Shown here: piece by piece, positions 55,615-64,000 of the stretch
Layout of the letters: the number at the start of each line of letters is the position of its first letter
How positions within the stretch are numbered: position 1 is the stretch's first letter
Source of the DNA: Pelodera strongyloides
Taxonomy: Eukaryota > Nematoda > Chromadorea > Rhabditida > Rhabditidae
Direction: 5' to 3'
DNA: 64,000 nt
Assembly: GCA_036852015.1 (NCBI GenBank)
Contig: JAANDG010000467.1
Location: forward strand, 1 to 64,000
Notes under the pieces: model-generated
Seen by the model: the letters and a program-made list of their open reading frames with translations, nothing else
What the model was told of the DNA's origin: nothing
The model's database searches: none
Made by a program: the position numbers and the translations under genes

Positions 55615-56893
55615 GTTCACGTTCCCGTGCACTGAGCCATCTCACTTCCCGAGCGCGCCTCTCACAAAGGCTGAAAAACGGCTGCAGATACGGAATGTGT
55701 GGTGTGTCAGCCGTGCGAGGAGGCGGCGCTCAAAGTACTACTAATAAACTACAGAGAGCATGCAAATCTAGAGCAACAAAAAGAACAACGAGGCGATGAA
55801 TTTAGCATATGATCCATGCTTTAATTTTTTGTAACTAATTTTGAATCCACGTTTCACGTATGCATAAAATAAAATAAATGTGATAGAAAGACGACTCGGC
55901 CGCGTAGCCGGCTGGAATCAGATATGATCGTTCTTAGGACTTGATCATTGGTTATTTTTTTCTCCGCTAACATGTTTTTGGATCTTACTATTATTGCGAG
56001 TGCTAGTTTTTTTCCCAGGGAAAAAGTATATAAGCCAAGACCACATATATACATTTTCTGACTAGGCCGACAATTACACCGGCCTTACACGAGGGAGTCC
56101 GTGATAGTGATTCTATGTAGTAAGCACTACTACTTTTTTTAAACAAATTTGTATCGCCAATTTAGAAAGAAAGACGTAACCTATTTGTATTTGTAATGAA
56201 CGGACACGAAAGTACGGTTCGCGTAAATTCCACCTAAAATTGAGTTAGGCGCGTTCATTTATGTTTATGTGTGCCTACCAAAATGAATGGAAATTTAGTT
56301 CCAGTTTGTGTATGTTATTTTCCATCCAAGTTAATAATAGAAACTCATTACTCCCAAGATAGTTGCGTTCGCTGATGAGGCTCTGTATCCGGTGCTTCCG
56401 GCGTGCGCCTAAATGGGAAAAGGCGCTCGGCGGAAAACAGGAGCACACGCGGACGTGGCGCTTTTTTTGGCGATGTGCGTAAGCGTGCTATGGTTGCACC
56501 TGTTGACCTGTGCCTGTGTGAAATAGAAAAGTAGATGCGTCGCAAAAACCGGTCGGTGTTTGCTTTAAATACATTGTATAAATTTGCACGCATGTGATCA
56601 TACTACGTGGTAGTTTTGTGGGGTTTCAAACTTCTGACTTCTGACCAATTCCCACGAGAATTACGCTAATTTGTAATGCAAGCGCAAGACACTACTAGTC
56701 TTTTTCTTACAAATCATGCGAAATGTTATCATGTAGGATGTAGATCACGCCCTCGGGGGACCATTCCGATTGCTACTAATTTGACGTAAGTACGCAACGT
56801 CATACAGGATATAGAATGCATGTAATTAACTTATTCGAGCTAAGAGATAGAACAATGGGTGTGTTAGTTACCAGTTGCGTTTTGTTGCGGCGA

Positions 56894-56914
56894 GCCTAAG
56901 CCTAAGCCTAAGCC
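56894..56914 (-). repeat. Interstitial telomeric repeat (GCCTAA)3
   Basis: Three perfect units plus GCC, 344 bp before the SRT start codon and adjoining the TTTCCGAG-type repeat. Confidence 0.95.
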
Positions 56915-56918
56915 ATAT

Positions 56919-57153
56919 TAATGAATTCCGAACATTTTCCGAGAAACTAGGCCTTTTCAAGGAGTTTCCGCCTATTCTCCGCCAAGATACTCGGGCCGAG
57001 CTTAGGAACAGTCTGGTTGTCCGTTTACGAGTCTTGCCCATGAACTTTCCGAGCTTTTTCCGAAAAAATTTGGTACTTCGAGCTCGGGCCGACTAAAGTA
57101 GGAAACTAGTAAAAATTAGCTGGTTTTTCCGCGGGCCGCGCTCGGAAACAAAG
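56919..57153. repeat. TTTCCGAG-rich dispersed repeat (copy 2)
   Basis: Shares beginning and end with 8977-9290 but is more diverged. Confidence 0.65.
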
Positions 57154-57257
57154 ATCATATCATCGCATATATTTTGTGTTCCTTACTTCCTTGTGTACAC
57201 TATTCGGAACATGGTTTATGTTTCTACATTTTAACAAACCAAGTTTAATTTGCAGAA

Positions 57258-60200
57258 ATGCAGGCTTTTATCGAATATGGGTGGATGGAAAACTACCCGC
57301 TGTACAGTTGCAAGTTCGTTTTTTTTCATTCAGTTCCCTGATATTAAAATAATTAATACTAATAATTAGTCATTACGTCACAAAGATTCTCACAGAAACA
57401 TGTATAATTAAAATACGGTAATAAGGGACATGTGTACAGAGGCCGTTTTCACCAACATTTACTTCTGTCATAAATTTTTGACCATCAAAAAAGTACTTAG
57501 GTTAAGTAAATTTATGACTGAAGTACGCTGCCGCACGCTTTTTGATGGATTTCACCAACATTTACTTTTTTTGAAGGAAAACGTTGGATAACAGTTAGAT
57601 TACGTTTTAAAACGAATATGATACACATCTAAGTAATTACTAAAAGTTGTTTACCATGTAAACAAGAAATATATAAATAATCAAGCGTGTAATCACTTTA
57701 TTAATATGTGAAATGTGATCCAAAAACCGAAATCATTGTCAATTAATGTTTACAAAACGTATTTACCATAAAAACCATACAATAATTAAACAAATTAAGT
57801 TAATTAGTCTTCATAAAGGAGAAAAAAGTGAAGTACAGGCCTATTTTCACCTTTTTGGTGGAAGTACGCCTCCCGTGTTAAAAGCGTACTTCTGTCAAAA
57901 AGGTACTTAACCTAAGTACCTTTTTGACAGAAGTAAATGTTGGTGAAACCAGAAGTACCGCGCGCTTTTGACTGAAGTACCCTTTTTGACAGAAGTAAAT
58001 GTTGGTGAAAACGGCCTCAGGTATGACGGCATCGAACAAGGATAATTAGCCAAGCATGACCCCTTCTTCAGTAATTAGACGTGAATGTTTCACGCATTCT
58101 GCTTGTAAAATGCGGGCATAAATATCGTCAATCTCTACTACCTATTCGCTGTCACCCCTTATTAGAGTCGTAGCGGTAGTATTTACACTAAGGAAACTTG
58201 GCCGACGCGCGGCGTACACGTGGGCCGCCATGCCTGGGCCCACCCGGTTTTTGTAGGCCGCGCACCGGACAACGTTTCGCGTTGTACTGTACGAGGAATT
58301 CATTTTATGAAACAGCATAGAAACAGAACATTTGCTGAACTACACTACAGTTAGCACATATATGTTTTTCCTTCGAACTCCCATGCATTTGATCAACTAG
58401 GTTATATTAAAAAATACCCTGTCATAAATTCTACTACCGTATCCTAAATACATAACGCGTACTTTAGAAATAATAACATGACGTATGACCAACTGTCGGC
58501 TCGTCACGAAAAACAAATTTTGCTCGGCGTTGGCTACATCACGTATGGGCTATTTGTCCAGGTATTGTTTTTTAAATATGTAAAATTAGAATACCTTCCT
58601 GAAAAATTAAAGGAATAGTCACAAATATTGAAGTCCCTGAGGCCTTGACTCCTTGGGGCCCAGAAGCAGAAGCTATCCTATGCCTATGAGCCCCTTGAGA
58701 CCTTGAGAACTGTGGTGGTAAGCGTACAAGAAACAAAAGTAAAAAAATAATAATAATAAAAAGGTATTGTTCTCGATGAACCGAACATATCCACATGTAT
58801 TCAAAAAAAGGTGGAAGTGTGGTATAAATATAACTGTTTAGGTCTGTTACGCTCTATCACTGGCCGTGATTGCCCAAAAAGAGTTTCTACATATGTCATG
58901 TTATAAGATAATGTTGACGCTGGGTTCGTTGTTTGTATTCTACTTTTTTTTTGGTAAAAAGTTTAAAGTATACTTCTTTAAAGTGAAATACCGGCCGGTT
59001 TTTGAAACACATGGAGTGCACAAACATTCTTATGCAGCTTATGCAAATGATCGTAAATTAGAAAAAATCCAGCTAAATTCGAGCAACTTAGCATAAATAC
59101 GTACGAATAGCGTGTTTCTAAATGAGCTGGTAATATCAGAATTTGGATAAAGTATTTCAGGAATACTCGATGTTATATGTGTCAGCGTTAGCTCCGAATT
59201 GACTGGATATTTCTACATTATCGGTTGGGAGTATTGTATGGCTCCGAATCTTACCTACTTCTGTGGTTGCTGGATGAACTGTGCGTTTATGTTTATTTTG
59301 TATGTTCCCTTGCCTTAGTATCTTGCCTTACTTACATACCTTAGGTGTAAGGTATGTAAGGTAATCCGTAGATGTAAGATATGTAAGGTAATGTTGGCCT
59401 ACACCAACACTTTAATTTTAGTCTTCTTCAACACTTGCTGCATGTTGTGCTTCATTTTGGTGGTCAACCGCTTCGTTGATTTTTGGAAACCTCATATCAG
59501 TGAATTCCTGTTTGCTGTAAGTTATTCACTTTTGAAGAAAACACGACTTTCTATTTTATGATTTGTCGTTACTGCAAAGGTTTCACAGAGTGTCACACCT
59601 TTAGGGAACTCCGGGGAGAGGGAGAGGAACTGTCTGAGGTTCGACACAACAATTTAACGTGTAGAATATATTTATGCCAATGACTCTGTTTGTCCAATTT
59701 TTGTATTCTGATATATTCTGTTGGTAATACTCGCACTTTCAAAATATTTATTTTCGTCGGTTTAACATTTTAACAGCATTTTGATTTTAATTAGTCGCGG
59801 GTTTCTCCGCTTTGTTTTCCTTTGTGGCGAAGATTGGACAAATCATTTTATTATGGCATTCCTTTCCACCGCATGCCGAGCACGCCAATTCTTTAAGATA
59901 GCAATTATCTGCCTTATGACTTCTGCAGCAATATGGACATATGAGTCCACTATCAACGGCATCTAATCGCGCCTCGTATGAGAGTCGCGCTACATGTGAG
60001 GCTGTTGCATGCTCAGGTTTCTGACAGATACCACACGTACTGTAAGCGTTGTTCAGTCTTCGATAGCGATGTCTCAAATGGGCGGCCTTCGTTCTAAATA
60101 ATGAGTGTTTAGTTTGGTGGAGACGCGCTTGCGTGTTCACTGTCACTATTGAGTTTCTACATTGAATTCAAGCATTATCGTGCATTACTGTAGTTCCACT

Positions 60201-63200
60201 TTCAGTGATAATTTAAAAGGTGTGGTTTGTTTTGTCAGACTACAAATTTTTGTTTGTTGCTTAAATGTGTGATACCAGGTTATGAGGTCATCTAATTGCG
60301 TATCTACAGGTAATTGATCAATACATGTCATTATCTGACTTGCTAATTATCTTTATTCATTTTTTGAAGTGGTTACTTACTTTGAATCCTTGTTCGCATT
60401 GTGTCCCTTTTGTTGCCCAGTGTTAACCGGCGTACTGGGTGTACCTTTGTCCGTGGGTTCAGGTTGTGACGGTCTTTCGAAGGTCGCTTCCTCGGGTGGA
60501 GGCGTCCTTTCAGTAGTCAAATCTTCCATGTCTGTTGGGCTTGATAGATTCGGCGGGTTTCCAGTACCCGGGTTACTATAGCGACGTTATATAAGTAACG
60601 AACGTTTTCTTATATAAGGATTGTAATAACTGGTCTTACTTACTACAGAGCTGCAGAAGGAGTTAAAGGAGTCAAGCAATCGATCATTACAACACTTTTA
60701 GTCTACTGTTGTACCATTAAGTAATACATTTTTGAAGACGTTACCATATTTACAATATATACATACATACCTGTTAAGTTCCAGCTGCTCCAGTTGTTTG
60801 CTAGCATGTCGTGTCGGAGAAGACATAACCGTCCTTGACTTTAAGTCAAACTTGAGAGTGATCGGGTCTCCCGTTGGTCCTCCTTGTTCTGGAGGGTGTC
60901 CCTCCACGCGTCGTGGCTTAGGAGGCATTTTATCGGAGTGCACTAGCAGCGAGTATTTATGGTGGTCACTCTTATGCTAATTTCTTAATTTATTCAATTG
61001 TCTCGTCATCTTTGGTGGACGTCGCTAACTTCTAATATCCGTTTCAAAGCTTAAAAGATGTACATACATTGCTTGTAAATTAATTTTAGTGACCGGTGGC
61101 TTTCTTATGTTGTGTGTGTACCATTAATTTGATATGTGTTTTGTATTTACCTGGGACTATTGGCCTCCGTATTCACCTAATTTCTAAGGCAATTAGCTGA
61201 CTTATGGCTCTCTTCATGTATTTCTGATGCTGTACTTTAACCGTAGCAGAGTGTGCTACTTTGTGACTGTTATGATGCAGTTCAGTAATAATACCTAATC
61301 TCCATTGTGCTCGAGATGTCGTTTTGTCAGCGATTAAGACTACTTCACCTAATTTTGGTTCGATCGTACTGTACTGACCTGATTGTGCCGTTTGCTTATT
61401 TGATTTCCTTAGTTCTTCTAGATACGTGTTGCGACGGAGTTAATTCCCGGACGGTGCACCACTGGACAAACTAGTTGCACAATGATTAACCTTTTATTCA
61501 ATGAAAGGCAATAAGACTTAGTAATGGCAAGATCCTCGATGATCTGCCTGAAGAACTCGGACTTCCGAGTTGGGTGCTCCTCAGCGAGCTGGTAGATTCC
61601 CGGACTTCCGGGAATATGGAGAATGACCGGACCTTCCGGTAGAAGAAACGAAGTTCCAAAAGCGATGATCCAAAGAAAGATACTCCTGATCTAGAATCAA
61701 GGATATTTATCATAGACAAAAACATGCAAATAAGTTATGTGATTCCTCGTTTAGACGGTTCATCTGTAAATAACACGTCTTACATAACTCCCATATCGTA
61801 ATACGTTTGTAGGTCACGAAAGTCGTGACAGAATTCCTGTTTGCTGTAAGTTATTCACTTTTGCAGAAAAGTCACAGAGTGTCACACTCTTTGTCACACT
61901 CTTTGAAGGTGACACACATTGTCACACAGGGTGTCACGCTCTTTGTCGCACCCTTTGAAGGTGTCACAAGGTGTCACACTCTTTGTTATTTGCTAAACCA
62001 AATGAAACTTAATCTCAATACGTAGAAGATCAAATCATTGTTAATTCCTACAATTCTTAGGGTCACCGGACATGGTTCTCAATCGGGTTGGCCATCCTAT
62101 ACGGAGCTATGTGGTTGATGTTACCACTACCAGTACTATTCAATTCCGATTTTGGAACTTGGATCTACTACCCGTTCATACCCAACAATCCAGAGCATGA
62201 TGTACGATCCAATTATGATAATTGACTTACTAAAGCGGTCGTAAACGTGGTGCGTGAAACGTACAGTATACTGGGCCACTGCGACGCAGAAGTGCACATA
62301 TAATGTGCAATAATGCATGATAATGCAGTTACACAGTGTTTTGAAAAACCGCATGCATGTTTAAAACAGAACATGAACATATGTGTTATTATTACAGTCA
62401 TTTTTCAGTTCAAGAGCGTCTACCAGGTGTTTCACAATGTGTTCATTTGTGGCGGTATTATCTTTTTGTACATCGCCATCTACTTTCTGCATATGCATAA
62501 AATGAAGAAGTATCAGATAAAGGCAGATAAGGCGCAGAGACAGGTCGGTGTTTTCTTTAAAGTGATATTGCACGTAGCTGGTGAACCTTAATCGCAAACC
62601 AAGATAGATTTTCATTTTCCCTGTGTGCGCTGTTTAACATCAATTTTTTCTTAAAGATTCTCATCCAAGCCTCGCTGGTGATTATGTTCACGTTCATCAC
62701 GGCGACCACTTGGGTGGTAATGCTTTTCGTCACGCCCACAACCTTCGTAATGCACGTCGCCCACGCATCATGGCAGCTTATGCACGGTTGGTTTTATGAA
62801 CAGTTGGTTTTCACTTTTCTGACTTTTGCTCTAGTGTATTTTGAGGGGTGCGGGAAGAATTTCAGCAAAATAGTGAAGTTCTGCTAACAAAAACCGCACG
62901 AATATTGTTCTTTTGATGATTGAACAAGTGAAAAAATCAAGTGAAACGTGTGATCTACACAGACGTACAAATTACCCTGGGAGTTTTTCTTTAATTGATG
63001 TCTGACTGGTACTTGTAAGCTGAATGGAAACTGCTGAAAAGTTGGGCAACGTAAAGAAAGGGTTAGCTACTAAATACCATAAATTGATAACTGCACGGCA
63101 ATCCATGTGAGGAAGAAAAGTTAACATGTGTCACATGAAAACGGTATAATTGCCCGGAACTGAGGAAAACCCCAAATAGCCGGTCACTGTTCGTTGACTG

Positions 63201-63525
63201 ACCGTTTGGTGACAGTTTTGTGACGTCTTCGAGAAACCTTTATCACCACAAAGCCACCAAGTCGTCAACAAATGGGCTCGCCCACAAAAAAAAATCCAGG
63301 GAACCGTCACCAAATTGGTTTCTCCGTTTTCTATGATATTGTAATAAAACTAGTATTTCAGGCACTCCCGCGTTTGTCTACATGTTTCTCAACAAGACAA
63401 TTCAGCGCAAGGCGCTGATAAATGCGTTCCCTTCGCTGGCCGAAATCACGATAAGGAACAGTGTAGCACCAACTGGTACTATGTCTAAGATCGATGAGAA
63501 AGATAAGCAAAACTTTGAGAAGTAA
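57258..63525 (+). CDS. Serpentine chemoreceptor, class T (SRT), 9 exons
   Basis: Nematode seven-transmembrane receptor of the SRT family, expected in sensory cilia. Exons 57258-57313, 58468-58561, 58842-58923, 59161-59280, 59422-59516, 62061-62201, 62409-62543, 62657-62786 and 63362-63525 join in phase: 338 aa, a normal family length. The N-terminus is short, with YPLYSC. TM1 is ILLGVGYITYGLFV, and HMSCYKIMLTLG opens the second helix as in SRT proteins. NTCCMLCFILVVNRFVDFW is TM3 with the family Asn-Arg-x-x-Asp motif. GHRTWFSIGLAIL and PLPVLFNSDF follow. TM5 is near FICGGIIFLYIAIYF, KAQRQ-ILIQ precedes TM6, and AHASWQLMHG-TPAFVYMFLN is TM7. The tail is polar. AATAAA is at 63568. Intron 5 (2.5 kb) has retroelement debris; introns 1 and 3 contain MITEs. 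All motifs look intact. Confidence 0.9.
57439..58018. mobile_element. Foldback MITE in intron 1 of the SRT gene
   Basis: The left end GAGGCCGTTTTCACCAACAT and the complementary right end frame a 580-bp element with multiple inner copies of AAGTACTTTTTGACAGAAGTA-like sequence. No TTAA flank, so a different family from the others. Confidence 0.85.
58977..59120. mobile_element. Family-1 MITE, right end degraded, in intron 3 of the SRT gene
   Basis: The left end CTTTAAAGTGAAATACCGGCCGG is clear; the right terminal block is lost. Confidence 0.7.
59502..59541. repeat. 40-bp direct repeat (left) spanning a splice donor
   Basis: Contains the last 15 coding bases of SRT exon 5 and the start of intron 5. 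It is repeated at 61831-61870 with one mismatch. Confidence 0.85.
59787..60943 (-). pseudogene. BEL/Pao Gag-like gene remnant with zinc-knuckle region
   Basis: A candidate start at 60943 or 60928 (MPPKPRRVEGHPPEQGGPTG) runs to a donor near 60775. A second piece, about 60590-60382 (NPGTGNPPNLSSPTDMEDLT and on, to a GTAAGT donor), joins in phase. A third, 60146-59787, carries Cys/His clusters CGICQKPEHATASH, CPYCCRSHKADNC and CSACGGKECHNKMIC, the pattern seen near the end of BEL/Pao Gag proteins. The segment between them (about 60330-60180, DQLPVDTQLDDLITWYHTF) has a stop in frame. No full Gag is present. It could instead be a host gene derived from Gag. Confidence 0.45.
61187..61442 (-). pseudogene. 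BEL/Pao integrase C-terminal (DUF5641-like) fragment
   Basis: On the minus strand NTYLEELRKSN, PKLGEVVLIADKTTSRAQWR, LGIITELHHN, HSATVKVQ and ISQLIALE, then stop, match in order the domain that ends BEL/Pao Pol proteins. The protease, RT and integrase core are missing upstream. Confidence 0.65.
61443..61830. other. No further element sequence recognised
   Basis: Contains alternating CTTCCGG and CCGGAAG motifs (61555-61650) with local palindromic character; no LTR could be identified. Confidence 0.35.
61831..61870. repeat. 40-bp direct repeat (right), duplicate of an exon-intron boundary
   Basis: Copy of 59502-59541. The single difference turns TTTTGAAG into TTTTGCAG, a good 3' splice-site consensus. 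Confidence 0.85.
61875..61992. repeat. GTGTCACACTCTTT minisatellite
   Basis: About eight imperfect copies of GTCACACTCTTTGAAGGT-type units; a single related block is at 59586-59605. Confidence 0.85.
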
Positions 63526-64000
63526 TAGGATCCTTACTTTCACATCTTACTGTTTATTGAATAAGTAAATAAAATTCTGATGACATGACAGTAAAATAGA
63601 GCTCCTTTTGTCTGACTTATTGAGATTTGTAGGCTTTTATACATTTCTTTCCTTTTCCACATATTCTGCAAAAGTGATCTTGGTTTGTTTTACGTAACCC
63701 GTAAAGTTTTGTTTAAGCGTTAGGCTTTGACCGCAAAAATAATGATAACTAAACACTCAAACCTCAAGCTGAAAAGAAAGCTAATAGTTGTTTGGTTGTC
63801 AGCTACAAAAGATCTCATCCGATTTCACACTTGCTTACCAACGCTTATGTGTTTATTGCGGCGTCTACCTACGATTACTCCAATTATGTTCTTTCAATTA
63901 ATTCGCCATACTATGTATTTCCCACATATAATGGAGCTTATTCATACTGTATGCATTATGTATATGTGACACTTGAAATCACACCAAACACCTACTATTT
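63526..64000. other. 3' flank of the SRT gene; no further gene
   Basis: AATAAA at 63568-63573. An AT-rich open stretch at 63727-63969 has no support as a gene. Confidence 0.45.

Larger units (their letters stand above)
55615..57257. other. Intergenic: repeat remnants and putative SRT promoter
   Basis: 55615-55720 completes the split dispersed repeat. 56530-56570 is the right end of a family-1 MITE (AAACCGGTCGGTGTTTGCTTTAA type). No TATA box could be assigned to the SRT gene. Confidence 0.45.

Overview
The window looks like nuclear DNA of a nematode. The evidence is interstitial telomere-type TTAGGC repeats at four places, a nine-exon chemoreceptor of the nematode-specific SRT type, three invertebrate-type (destabilase) lysozymes with nematode-like sequence, a membrane-anchored histidine acid phosphatase, short exons with GT-AG introns, and TATA/TGATAA promoter signals. 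The species cannot be told from the sequence. Gene models were built by hand from splice signals, reading phase and family motifs.

Layout: 1-1970 is a nearly perfect 129-bp tandem repeat. 2-10.7 kb has no intact gene: it holds foldback elements, two tandem-repeat fields (periods about 110 and 226 bp) and the wreck of a dUTPase gene. 10.7-14.6 kb carries the acid phosphatase (minus). 15-21 kb has a foldback MITE, a hammerhead-ribozyme-like motif and an ORF1-like retroelement protein (minus) lying between two inverted repeat copies. 21.9-23.8 kb is an EGF-like single-pass membrane protein with PPxY tail motifs (plus). 25.7-31.0 kb is a 13-exon Thr/Lys-rich single-pass membrane protein (plus) with introns full of GA microsatellite. 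34.1-43.4 kb is a cluster of three lysozyme genes (one plus, two minus) with the same five-exon structure and the same promoter signals. 45.7-48.6 kb is a Ty3/Gypsy-type LTR element with 414-bp LTRs and 5-bp target duplications. 49.4-54.0 kb is a Penelope-like element whose GIY-YIG domain is N-terminal to the reverse transcriptase, with 194-bp identical direct terminal repeats and a hammerhead-like core. 54.1-55.7 kb is a 1.4-kb TIR element inserted into a repeat whose empty form is present at 6.1 kb; exon-like sequence lies inside it. 57.3-63.5 kb is the SRT chemoreceptor gene (plus), whose fifth intron holds BEL/Pao-type fragments.

The lysozymes and acid phosphatase are secreted or membrane-bound digestive or defence enzymes, and TGATAA sites upstream of all three lysozymes suggest intestinal expression. 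The EGF, Thr/Lys-rich and SRT genes encode surface proteins. There is no sign of an operon. Much of the remaining DNA is non-autonomous transposon sequence: at least 17 foldback copies or fragments from several families, most with complete ends bounded by TTAA.
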